Shown piece by piece: positions 1 to 8,369 of a stretch of 64,000 bases of DNA. The notes under the pieces are model-generated. The model made no database searches, was not told where the DNA came from, and was given only the letters and a program-made list of their open reading frames with translations. A program made the translations under genes and the position numbers. The stretch's first letter is position 1. Each line of letters begins with the position of its first letter. This DNA comes from an uncultured bacterium (GTDB taxonomy: Bacteria; Verrucomicrobiota; Lentisphaeria; Victivallales; Victivallaceae): the NCBI GenBank assembly GCA_900551245.1, contig URVC01000005.1, positions 1 to 64,000 on the forward strand, written 5' to 3'.

Positions 1-2
1 TC

Positions 3-371
3 CAGGAATTTTTTGCGCAGTGCCGGGTTCTCAAGGAGTCGGAGCGTCCATCTTCACCGGTCGCGCAAGCCATTTCTTATGCGTTGAACATTGAAGCGGA
101 ACTCAAAAAGTTCCTGAAGGATTCCAGACTGAATATCGACAACAATCCGGCTGAGCGCCTCAATCGAGGAATTGCGATCATACGAAAGAACTGTCTCTTT
201 GCCGGAAGTGAAGCCGGTGGGCAGCGGCTCGCAATTCTGTATTCATTCGCCGCAACATGCAAAGCGAACGGCATCTGCTTTCGCAAGTGGCTCGAAGACG
301 TTCTGCCGCGTTTGAATGCCACTCCGGCAGAGCAGATTGATTCTCTGATCCCCAAGGGAGAAGCAAAATAG
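3..371 (+). CDS. IS66-family transposase, C-terminal fragment (cut by window edge)
   Basis: The frame is open from the left edge of the window and ends at a TAG, so only the C-terminal part of the protein is visible (about 122 residues). It carries the typical end of IS66 TnpC transposases: an NNPAERLNRG segment that contains the last part of the catalytic region, followed by RKNCLFAGSEAGGQR, a YSFAATCKANGI segment and a short LEDVLPRLN tail. IS66 transposases are DDE enzymes that move the element by cutting and joining its ends. Whether the element is complete cannot be judged because the rest lies outside the window. No inverted repeat is obvious in the bases after the stop. Confidence 0.85.
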   Translation, partial: QEFFAQCRVLKESERPSSPVAQAISYALNIEAELKKFLKDSRLNIDNNPAERLNRGIAIIRKNCLFAGSEAGGQRLAILYSFAATCKANGICFRKWLEDVLPRLNATPAEQIDSLIPKGEAK

Positions 372-406
372 TCAATAAGCTCAGGCTCATTATTATGAAG
401 CGGGGA

Positions 407-445
407 ATGCCGTCTGGCGCTCAAACGCCAGACGGCATCATTTTT
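407..445 (+). terminator. Rho-independent terminator after the IS66 gene
   Basis: A perfect 13-bp stem (ATGCCGTCTGGCG at 407-419 pairing with 426-438) has a 6-base loop and is followed by CATTTTTC. It sits 36 bases after the transposase stop and faces the 3' end of the sigma factor gene, whose stop is at 565. Confidence 0.85.
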
Positions 446-564
446 CTCCTGGCTCTAATTTTTTCCAAAGCTCCACCGCGATATCCCCCTCACCATGGGG
501 CTCACTGGGCATATACGAACAGCGCGTATATTTTCTGTCTGTTCCGCCGGCTGTTGCGAGGGGT

Positions 565-1809
565 TTAGTCCGCGGAGAAACCCGCTTCGTCGACCAGAAG
601 CTGCTTGAGTTTGGAGAGCGCCTGATTCTGGATCTGGCGGACCCGTTCCCGGGTGCGGCCGATCTCCTGGCTGACCTCTTCGAGGGTCAGCGGGCGGTTG
701 CCGTGCAGGCCGAACCGCATTTCCAGAATGCGCCGCTCGCGGTCTTCCAGTTTTTCGAGCAGGTCCATCAGCCGGAAGACCGATTCGACGTCTCCCAGGA
801 TCTGGTCCGGCGTCATCGCGTGGCGGTCCGGAATGATGTCCTGAAATTCCCCTTCCTCGCCCTGCTGGATCGGGTCGTGCAGCGAGAAGGTGCGCAGATC
901 GGCCAGACGGAGGCCGGCGACGGTGCGTTCGCTGAAGTCGAGATGTTCTGCGATCTCCGCATCCGTCGGCTCACGGCCGAGCTCTTCGGCCAGTTTCATG
1001 CGGACCGATTTGATCTTGTTGATCTTGCCCGCCGACTGGACCGGAATGCGGATGGTCCGGCTCTGGTTGGCCAGGGCGCGGCGCATCGACTGCTTGATCC
1101 ACCAGGCGGCATAGCTGCTGAACTTCGCCCCCTTGGCCGGGTCGAACTTCTCCACCGCCCGCATCAGGCCGATGTTGCCTTCGGAGATCAGGTCGAGCAA
1201 CGGCAGCCCCAGCCCCTTGAAGTCGTGGGCGATCTTGACCACCAGGCGGAGATTCGCCTTGATGAGCGTGGAACGGGCATCTTCGTGACGGTCGAGGTCG
1301 CCGCAGTGAATGGCGTCGGCCAGCTCCGCCTCTTCCTTTTTGTTGACCAGAGGAATCCGGGCGATTTCCCCCATGTAGACCTTCATGGTATCGTTCTTGG
1401 TGCCGGCGATCACCTTGGAGTCGAGCGCGATTTTGCGCGCGGAATCCTTCTCCTGCTTGGTGCGGGGTCTGGCGGCGGCTTCGCCGCTCTTGCGGCGGCG
1501 TCTGGCCTCCGCTTCCGCGTCATGTTTTGCCCCGGGAGCGGATTTGGGAGTCTTCGGCGCAAATTTGACCGGAGGAGCCTCCACCTTCTTGATGACGAGT
1601 TTGCGGCCGGCGCGGGATTCCGCGAGCGGTTCGACGGAGGGGAAGTCATCCTCTTCCTCCGGGAGGTCGGGCAGAGGGGCAAGCGGTACCGCCGGCGCGA
1701 TTCCGGCGGCGCACCTCTTTGATCCGAACTCCGTCTCTTCATCCGATTTCACTTTCCGGGTGGTGTCCGCTGTTGGGGCGGACTTTGACGCGAAGTTCTG
1801 TTCTGTCAT
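565..1809 (-). CDS. Sigma-70 family RNA polymerase sigma factor (RpoD-like)
   Basis: This 414-residue protein directs RNA polymerase to promoters. Region 1.2 begins near residue 140 (DTMKVYMGEIARIPL). Region 2 with the core-binding and -10 recognition helices spans about 180-250 (NLRLVVKIAHDF, DLISEGNIGLMRAVEKFD, YAAWWIKQSMRRAL). Region 3 is at 258-335 and region 4 with the -35 helix-turn-helix is at 345-405 (RILEMRFGL, TLEEVSQEIGRTRERVRQI). The first 135 residues are a low-complexity Pro/Ala/Lys/Arg-rich extension with no recognisable region 1.1. The large insertion between regions 1.2 and 2 of E. coli RpoD is absent. AAGGA lies 6 bases before the ATG. It is likely the primary or a group 2 sigma factor; the sequence alone does not decide which. 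Confidence 0.9.
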   Translation of the reverse strand: MTEQNFASKSAPTADTTRKVKSDEETEFGSKRCAAGIAPAVPLAPLPDLPEEEDDFPSVEPLAESRAGRKLVIKKVEAPPVKFAPKTPKSAPGAKHDAEAEARRRRKSGEAAARPRTKQEKDSARKIALDSKVIAGTKNDTMKVYMGEIARIPLVNKKEEAELADAIHCGDLDRHEDARSTLIKANLRLVVKIAHDFKGLGLPLLDLISEGNIGLMRAVEKFDPAKGAKFSSYAAWWIKQSMRRALANQSRTIRIPVQSAGKINKIKSVRMKLAEELGREPTDAEIAEHLDFSERTVAGLRLADLRTFSLHDPIQQGEEGEFQDIIPDRHAMTPDQILGDVESVFRLMDLLEKLEDRERRILEMRFGLHGNRPLTLEEVSQEIGRTRERVRQIQNQALSKLKQLLVDEAGFSAD

Positions 1810-2006
1810 GGAGGATCCTTTTTCCGCGCACCGAAAATAGACCGGAATTCGCCGGCGGACGCGGAAATTTTAAAATTATTTCAACTTTTATTGATAAACC
1901 CGGACTTTGCCGCTACCAAAATTCACAAATGCGGCTTATAATAAAACGGTGCAAACAACCGGGGTTTGTTATTTGCAACCTCTTAAATGGAACAACATAT
2001 AGTAAA

Positions 2007-5000
2007 ATGGGCAAAAATCAAGCCGCAAGAGCGGTGAATTGGCGTAAAATCCTGAAAAATTATCTGGCCGATTCCGCCGCGGGGGCCGTCAGCCGGGGGG
2101 GAGTGGATCCCGGCTCGGTCGCTCTGCCCCTGTTGCGCGCGGCTTCCGCCGGAGATTCCCCGCTGATCGCCGCACTGCCCGAACTCAATCTGGTCGATCG
2201 CGTCGTCGCCGAAATCGAGGCGCTCACCCGCGAACTGGAGATCGATCTGCGAATGCTGGTGATTCCGGAGTCCGGCCGGGGGAAACTGCTCTTCCCCGGC
2301 GGAGAGAGCCGCCGGGCGCGGGCGCTCAATTCGGCGCTCAACGGCCAGTTCGATCTGGTGATCGGCAGCATCCATGCCCTGCTGGCGCCGGCGCCGCCGC
2401 CGGAGGAGACCCGCGACGCTCAGCTGGTGCTGGTTCCCGGCATGGAGATCCCGATCGGCGACCTGGTCGAGAAGCTGGTGCGGCTCGACTACGACGACGA
2501 GTACGAGGTCTCCGTCGCGGGGGAGTTCGCCCGCCGCGGCGGAATCGTTGACATTTTCAGCCCCGCGCACGACGCCCCCTGCCGGATTGAATTTTTCGGC
2601 GACGAAATCGATTCCATGCGCACCTTTTCGCCGGAGACCCAGCGCTCCACCGGGAGCGTCTCCGAATACCGGGTGATCGGCCGGGCGGGAATCACCGCGG
2701 GCGGTGCGGCCGATGCTGATCTCTTCTGCTATTTCGCCCACCGCAACTGGCGGCTGCTGACGGTCTATCCCGAAAACTGTCTGGAGCGGCTGGAAAAATA
2801 CTCCTCAACGGAGGTGTGCCGCCGGTGGGAGAGTTTGTGGGAGGAGAAGGAGGCCGCACAGGAGGCCATCGCCTTCTACGATGCCGCCTCCGAGGCGTAT
2901 CACCCGGAAGCGGAGGCGGCCGACGTCTTCCCCGCGGCCGGCGAGATCGCCGGCGAAATCGGCGAAAGCGCGAAGGCGGGCGCAGAGGAGCTCCGGCGGC
3001 AGATGCTGCTCGGCAACCTCCGTCGCGCCGCCGATTCCGGCATGCACGTGGTGGCGCTGGCCCCCCATCTGGAAAATCTCCCCGCGCTCGAAGCGTGGTG
3101 TTCCCGGAACGAACTGGCCGTCTGCCACCCCTCGTTCGACGTCGCCGGGATCGGCGCCGGATTTTCTCTGCCCGCCGAACGGCTGCTGCTCATCACCGAA
3201 AAGGAGCTGATCACCGCCGGTTTCTCCCGCGAAGGGCGGACGGCGGAAGGGGAGGTTCCGGCTCCGGTCCGTGCGGACCCGGCGGCGGTTCCGGTGCCGG
3301 AGTTTTCGCTCGCCGACCTCGACGAGGGGGACTACGCGGTGCATCTCGACCACGGCATCGGCATTTTCCGGGGATTCCGCACGCTGACCAGCCGAGGCGT
3401 CTCCCGCGAAGTGCTGGTGATCGAGTATGCGGACAATCAGATCCTCTACGTGCCGCTGCTTCAGGCGCACAAGGTGAGCCGCTACCTCGGCAGTCCCGGC
3501 AAAGTGACGCTGCACCGGCTCGGCGGAGTGCGCTGGAGCCGGGACAAGGAGAGCGCCCGGCGGAGCGTCCGCTCCTACGCCGCGGATATGCTCCGGCTTC
3601 AGGCGATGCGGCAGGCGGCGCCGGGCATCGTCTTCCCGCCGGACACGGCGGAGACCCGCGCCTTTCTGCGTGCCTTCCCCTTCAACGACACCCCGGACCA
3701 GCGCCGCTCGACCGCGGAGATCCGGGCCGACATGGAGTCGCCGCGCCCGATGGACCGGCTGCTCTGCGGCGACGTCGGCTACGGCAAGACGGAGATCGCC
3801 ATGCGGGCGGCGTTCAAGGCGGTTTCCGCCGGATATCAGGTGGCGATTCTGGCGCCGACCACGGTGCTGGCGCAGCAGCATTACTACAGCTTCCGGGAGC
3901 GGTTCGCCGCCTACCCCTACACGATCGACGTGCTCAGCCGGTTCCGGACCGCCGCGGAGCAGAATGAAATCATCCGCCGGCTCGGCAACGGCGGAATCGA
4001 TATCATCATCGGCACCCACCGGCTCTGCAATCCGGAGCTGAAGTTCCACAATCTCGGGCTGGTGGTGATCGACGAGGAGCAGCGGTTCGGCGTCAAGCAC
4101 AAGGAGCGGCTCCGCCGGTTCCGCGCCGAAGTGGATGTGCTCACCATGTCGGCGACGCCGATTCCGCGGACGCTCTATCTGGCGATGGCCGGAGCGCGCG
4201 ACCTGAGCACGCTGATGACCGCGCCGAAGCTCCGGCTGCCGGTCAAGACGGTGATCGCCCCCGAGGAGGACCGGCTGGTGGTGCAGGCGATCGAGGCGGA
4301 ACTCGCCCGCGGCGGGCAGGTCTACTATCTGCACAACCGGGTGCGCACGATCGAGGAGGTGGCGAAGAAACTCCGCTCCCTGCTGCCGGACGTCCGCTTC
4401 GCCGTCGCCCACGGGCAGATGCCGGAAGAAGAGCTCGAGGCGGTCATGACCAGCTTCCTCGAAGGGAAGATCGACTGTCTGGTCAGCAGTACCATCATCG
4501 AATCCGGACTCGACGTGCCGAACGCCAACACCATCATCATCGAACGGGCCGACCGGTTCGGACTGGCCGAACTCTATCAGCTCCGCGGGCGGGTGGGCCG
4601 CTGGAAGCACCAGGCCTACGCCTACATGCTTCTGCCGAAGAGCCAGCTGGTGAGCTCCGACGCGCGCAAGCGGCTCTCGGCGATCCGCCGCTGTTCCAAT
4701 CTGGGCGCGGGATTTCAGCTGGCGCTGCGCGACCTGGAGATCCGCGGCTCGGGCAACCTGCTCGGCGCGGAACAGTCGGGCCACCTCAACACCATCGGAT
4801 TCGACCTCTACTGCCATCTGCTCAAGCAGGAGGTCGGCAAACTGCGCGGCGAGAAGAGCGAATTTCTGCCGGAGGTGGAGATGGCGATCGATTTCATCAG
4901 TTTCACGCTGACCGCGCCGGAAGGAAAGCTCGCCGCGGCGTTTCCGCCGGAATACATCGGCGGGGACCGTCTCCGCCTCGACGCCTACCGGCGGCTGAGC

Positions 5001-5303
5001 GCGCTCAACTCCGAAACGGAACTCGCCGATTTTTCCGCCGAACTGCGCGACCGCTACGGGAAACTGCCGAAGTGTGCGGAAACTCTGCTGGAGGTGGTCC
5101 GGCTGCGGATTCTGGCCGCACAGGCCGGATACGAACACTTCACCGTGGTCGACGGTCGGGTGACGCTCAACAACCCCGGCGGCACCATCTACCGGAAAAA
5201 GGGGTTGCAGCCGGTGATCGATTATCGCAATCCGCCGGAACTGCGGCTGGTGCATCTGCAGGCGCTGTTGCGGGAGATTCCCCGGAAGGAGCCGCGGCCG
5301 TGA
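2007..5303 (+). CDS. mfd: Transcription-repair coupling factor Mfd
   Basis: Mfd removes RNA polymerase stalled at DNA damage and recruits the UvrABC excision machinery. The 1098-residue product has the UvrB-like N-terminal modules, then the CarD-like RNA-polymerase-interacting domain near residue 442 (YAVHLDHGIGIF). The superfamily 2 translocase follows, with Walker A GDVGYGKTE at about 588-596, DEEQ at about 688 and motif SATPIPRTL. The TRCF C-terminal domain ends the protein. The frame stays open upstream into the divergent sigma gene, so the start is an inference: ATG 2007 gives a length near the family norm and the residues before it look unrelated. A TATAAT at 1937-1942 could be its -10 box. 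The stop overlaps the GTG of the next gene by 4 bases. Confidence 0.95.
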   Translation: MGKNQAARAVNWRKILKNYLADSAAGAVSRGGVDPGSVALPLLRAASAGDSPLIAALPELNLVDRVVAEIEALTRELEIDLRMLVIPESGRGKLLFPGGESRRARALNSALNGQFDLVIGSIHALLAPAPPPEETRDAQLVLVPGMEIPIGDLVEKLVRLDYDDEYEVSVAGEFARRGGIVDIFSPAHDAPCRIEFFGDEIDSMRTFSPETQRSTGSVSEYRVIGRAGITAGGAADADLFCYFAHRNWRLLTVYPENCLERLEKYSSTEVCRRWESLWEEKEAAQEAIAFYDAASEAYHPEAEAADVFPAAGEIAGEIGESAKAGAEELRRQMLLGNLRRAADSGMHVVALAPHLENLPALEAWCSRNELAVCHPSFDVAGIGAGFSLPAERLLLITEKELITAGFSREGRTAEGEVPAPVRADPAAVPVPEFSLADLDEGDYAVHLDHGIGIFRGFRTLTSRGVSREVLVIEYADNQILYVPLLQAHKVSRYLGSPGKVTLHRLGGVRWSRDKESARRSVRSYAADMLRLQAMRQAAPGIVFPPDTAETRAFLRAFPFNDTPDQRRSTAEIRADMESPRPMDRLLCGDVGYGKTEIAMRAAFKAVSAGYQVAILAPTTVLAQQHYYSFRERFAAYPYTIDVLSRFRTAAEQNEIIRRLGNGGIDIIIGTHRLCNPELKFHNLGLVVIDEEQRFGVKHKERLRRFRAEVDVLTMSATPIPRTLYLAMAGARDLSTLMTAPKLRLPVKTVIAPEEDRLVVQAIEAELARGGQVYYLHNRVRTIEEVAKKLRSLLPDVRFAVAHGQMPEEELEAVMTSFLEGKIDCLVSSTIIESGLDVPNANTIIIERADRFGLAELYQLRGRVGRWKHQAYAYMLLPKSQLVSSDARKRLSAIRRCSNLGAGFQLALRDLEIRGSGNLLGAEQSGHLNTIGFDLYCHLLKQEVGKLRGEKSEFLPEVEMAIDFISFTLTAPEGKLAAAFPPEYIGGDRLRLDAYRRLSALNSETELADFSAELRDRYGKLPKCAETLLEVVRLRILAAQAGYEHFTVVDGRVTLNNPGGTIYRKKGLQPVIDYRNPPELRLVHLQALLREIPRKEPRP

Positions 5304-6193
5304 ACCGGATTGATCTGCACACTCACAGCTGCTGTTCCGACGGGAGCTGCACGCCGACGGAACTGGTGGAGCTCGCCGCCGCGGCCGGAGTCGGCGCCAT
5401 CGCCCTCACCGACCACGACACCGTCGCCGGGATTCCGGAGTTTCTGGAGGCGGGGCGGCGCCATCCGGAGGTCGAGACGGTGCCCGGCGTGGAACTCTCG
5501 ACCATGTTCAGCAACCGGGAACTGCATATGGTCGGGCTCTTCATCGACCCGGAGACGCCGGTATTGACGGCGTTTCTCGAGGAGATGCGGGAGGGGCGCC
5601 GCCGCCGCAATGAACAGATCCGGCTCAAACTCAATACGCTCGGATTCCCGGTGACCTGGGATGATCCGGCGTTTGCCGGCGCCGACTCCGACAGCGCCAG
5701 CATCGGGCGGCCTCACTTCGCCCGCGCCCTGATGCATAAATACGGATTCCCCACCATGCAGTCGGTTTTCGACCGGCTGCTCAAGCGGGGCTGTGCGGCC
5801 TATGTGCCGCGCGAACTGCCCGATCCGGCCCGCGCCATCGAGGTGATTCACGCGGCCGGCGGCATCGCCGTCTGGGCGCACCCGGTCTACCGGGAGCGCA
5901 ACGAACGCGCCTGGGCGAAGCGGATCATGAGGCGGTTCTCTCCGCTCGGGCTCGACGCGGTCGAAGGGTATTACAGCATGTTCGGCCCGCAGGAGACCGC
6001 GCTGGTGCTCGAACTGGCCGGCCTCTACCATCTGGCCGTCTCAGGCGGGAGCGATTTTCACGGGGCGAACTCCCCCAACATCCAGCTCGGCTCCGGCGCG
6101 GGCGGGTTGCTCGTGCCGCCGGAACTCCTGAACGGGCTCAAGGCGCGCTGTGTTGCGCGGCGGGCGGCTGTTGACAAACCCGGATTGCCGTGA
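5300..6193 (+). CDS. PHP-domain phosphoesterase (RNase AM / 3',5'-nucleotide phosphatase type)
   Basis: This 297-residue protein has the PHP metal-binding motifs: HTHSCCSDG at residues 6-14, TDHDT near 38, an ELSTMF segment, GRPHFA near 136, WAHPVY and SGGSDFHG near the C-terminus. Family members (YciV/Rnm and TrpH) are metal-dependent 3',5'-nucleoside bisphosphatases or 5'-3' exonucleases that act on short RNA and pAp. The GTG start at 5300 overlaps the mfd stop (GTGA), which indicates translational coupling. An open frame upstream of this GTG lies inside mfd and is not used here. The exact substrate cannot be read from sequence. Confidence 0.85.
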   Translation: MNRIDLHTHSCCSDGSCTPTELVELAAAAGVGAIALTDHDTVAGIPEFLEAGRRHPEVETVPGVELSTMFSNRELHMVGLFIDPETPVLTAFLEEMREGRRRRNEQIRLKLNTLGFPVTWDDPAFAGADSDSASIGRPHFARALMHKYGFPTMQSVFDRLLKRGCAAYVPRELPDPARAIEVIHAAGGIAVWAHPVYRERNERAWAKRIMRRFSPLGLDAVEGYYSMFGPQETALVLELAGLYHLAVSGGSDFHGANSPNIQLGSGAGGLLVPPELLNGLKARCVARRAAVDKPGLP

Positions 6194-6235
6194 TATCTTT
6201 TAATCCGGTCACGAATTCAGAGGAGGAGAGAACCC

Positions 6236-7093
6236 ATGAAATATATCGGAGCACACGTCAGCATCGCCGGCGGCGTCGAGAATGCGCCGGTCAACGCGCA
6301 CGAACTGGGCGCGACCGCGTTCGCCATGTTCACCAAGAATCAGCGGCAGTGGTCGGCGCCGCCGTACAAGGAGGAGGCGGTCGCCGCGTTCCGGGAGAAC
6401 TGCCGGGCGTTCGGCTACCGGCCGGAACTCATTCTGCCGCACGACAGCTACCTCATCAATCTCGGGCAGCCGGATCCGGGCAAGCGCCGCAACGCGGTCG
6501 CCGCCTTCATCGGCGAGATGGAGCGCTGCCATCAGCTCGGGCTGGTCAAGCTGAACTTCCACCCCGGCAGTCATCTCAAACTAATTCCGGAGGAGGAGGA
6601 TCTGCGGCTGATCGCCGAAGGAGTGCGTGAGGCGGTCGATACCGTTCCCGAGGTGATCGCGGTCTTTGAAAACACCGCCGGGCAGGGAACCAACGTCGGA
6701 TACGCGTTCGAACAGCTTGCGACGATGCTCGAAGCGGTCGACCGCCCAGGACGGGTGGGGGTCTGCCTCGACACCTGCCACACCTTCGCGGCCGGATACG
6801 ATCTGGTCACGCCGGAGGGGTACGAGAAGACCTTTGCCGAATTCGACCGGCTGATCGGATTTTCCTTTCTGCAGGGGATGCACATCAACGACTCCAAGAG
6901 CAAGCTCGGCGGGCGGCTGGACCGGCACGACAGCATCGGGCACGGGGAACTCGGCTGGGAGTTTTTCCGGCGGCTGATGCAGGATCCCCGGTTCGACGAC
7001 ATTCCGCTGGTGCTCGAGACGATCGACGAAAGTTTGTGGAAGCAGGAGATTGCGGCATTGCAGGCGCTCAGCCGCGGCGAACCGCTGCCGTAG
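6236..7093 (+). CDS. nfo: Endonuclease IV (AP endonuclease Nfo)
   Basis: Endonuclease IV cuts the backbone 5' of abasic sites in base excision repair and uses three zinc ions in a TIM barrel. The 285-residue protein has the family start (YIGAHVSIAGGVENAP) and the zinc-ligand segments LNFHPGS, ENTAGQG, CLDTCHTFAAGYD and HINDSKSKLGGRLDRHDSIGHGELG. The length matches the family (about 280). A GAGGAGAG ribosome site lies just before the ATG. It follows mfd and the PHP gene on the same strand, so this is a DNA-repair cluster, though a 42-base gap separates it from the PHP gene. Confidence 0.96.
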   Translation: MKYIGAHVSIAGGVENAPVNAHELGATAFAMFTKNQRQWSAPPYKEEAVAAFRENCRAFGYRPELILPHDSYLINLGQPDPGKRRNAVAAFIGEMERCHQLGLVKLNFHPGSHLKLIPEEEDLRLIAEGVREAVDTVPEVIAVFENTAGQGTNVGYAFEQLATMLEAVDRPGRVGVCLDTCHTFAAGYDLVTPEGYEKTFAEFDRLIGFSFLQGMHINDSKSKLGGRLDRHDSIGHGELGWEFFRRLMQDPRFDDIPLVLETIDESLWKQEIAALQALSRGEPLP

Positions 7094-7249
7094 TCGGCCG
7101 GAAGGTTGGGAAAAGGAAGAGCGCGGGCAGGAAAGAACCTTTCCTGAGAAGGGTTCCCCTTCCCGCGTTTCCCTCGCAGAAAACCTTCTTCTTCCGGCAT
7201 TCCCTCTTTCGCGACAACGTTTCTTTCCCGCTTCTTCTCGTTCCGCCGG

Positions 7250-8227
7250 TCATGAGCGTCCGCTTTTTCTGGGCGCGCCGGAAAAACGGAACGCGCGGAT
7301 GTATTGCAGCGAATGTTCCATCCGGTAGTTCTGGGGGGTGGTCTTGAGGTAGCGTTTGAACTGCCGGGAAAAGTAGCTGGAGCTGCAGAATCCGCATTCG
7401 GCGGCGATCTCTTTGAGGGAGAGGTCGGTTGTCGCCAGCATCTGCTTGGCCAGTTCGAGGCGGCGTTGCGTCAGCCAGGTCCATACGGAAGAGCCGAAGA
7501 CCAGCTTAAAACAGCGGCAGAAATGGGCGCGGCTCATGTTGGCGTGGCCGGCAAGCTCCTCCAGCGTCAGGTTGTCGGTCAGATGCTGTTCGAGGTACAG
7601 CGAGGCGGCGTTGACGGCGTCATGAATTTCGGTGCGGACGGAATTTCGCGCCGCCGGGCGGGAGTGCAGGCGGCCGAGCAGAATCAGAAAATCGATGACT
7701 CCGTTGCAAACGACCGTCTGATAGCCCTGGGCGCGCAGGGAGAGTTCACCGACCAGATGGTTGATTTTTTCGACGGCGGCGGGGAAGTATTCCGGCGGGA
7801 TATGGAGTTTGGATGGCGGTTCTTTTTCCGGCCGGTCGAAGAGCTGCTTGAGGTTTGCCATATCGCGGATCGGCGCGAGCTCCTCCTCCAGCTGCGTCTT
7901 CTGCAGCAGAATGTTGAACAGCCACAACCTGTGGCATCCGGTGTACCAGTGGATTTCGCCTGGATGGACGGCGAAACAGTCGCCGAGGCCGAACTCCATC
8001 GTGCTCTCATCGCCGCATCTGTTGCGCCAATGGTGGGTGCCGTGCCCGCGGATGACGAAAACAAGTTCGTAAAAATCGTGGTCATGCGGGGAGACCGCCT
8101 GCGGGTGATAGGTGGACAGGATGATGAATTTCAGGTTGTTTGCGCTGGAGCAATGGTTCCACTGATAGTGTTCCGGCAGTGCCCGGAACTCCTGTTCGGT
8201 CTGAATTTCTGAAAATTTGAACGGCAT
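7250..8227 (-). CDS. AraC-family transcriptional regulator with N-terminal cupin domain
   Basis: The 325-residue product has an N-terminal cupin-like sugar-binding half, with a histidine-rich strand HPQAVSPHDHDFYELVFV and HPGEIHWYTG. The C-terminal half holds the two helix-turn-helix motifs of AraC/XylS proteins (TLEELAGHANMSRAHFCRCFK and LSLKEIAAECGFCSSSYFSRQFKRY; each quoted in part). The start is the ATG at 8227 because GGAGG lies 8 bases upstream; a longer frame would need a TTG at 8305 without a ribosome site. It is the last gene on the minus strand after the glycan operon at 8370-12768, so it probably controls that operon and may read the direct repeat at 12844-12878. The sugar ligand is unknown. 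Confidence 0.9.
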   Translation of the reverse strand: MPFKFSEIQTEQEFRALPEHYQWNHCSSANNLKFIILSTYHPQAVSPHDHDFYELVFVIRGHGTHHWRNRCGDESTMEFGLGDCFAVHPGEIHWYTGCHRLWLFNILLQKTQLEEELAPIRDMANLKQLFDRPEKEPPSKLHIPPEYFPAAVEKINHLVGELSLRAQGYQTVVCNGVIDFLILLGRLHSRPAARNSVRTEIHDAVNAASLYLEQHLTDNLTLEELAGHANMSRAHFCRCFKLVFGSSVWTWLTQRRLELAKQMLATTDLSLKEIAAECGFCSSSYFSRQFKRYLKTTPQNYRMEHSLQYIRAFRFSGAPRKSGRS

Positions 8228-8369
8228 GTGCAGCGCCTCCGCTTCCGGTACCAATCCCTCTTTATTATAGATGGGCTGTGTGAATTTGCAATTCAGATCG
8301 GGCAAAAGTTTCCGGATTCCACCCGGCCGCCCGGTCTCCCGACCGGACGGCGTCGGCTGGAGGGGGCCG

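Noticed and set aside
7094..7249. Possible terminator AGGAAAG-AAC-CTTTCCT between nfo and the AraC gene
   Set aside because: The stem has a 3-base loop and no T run on either strand.
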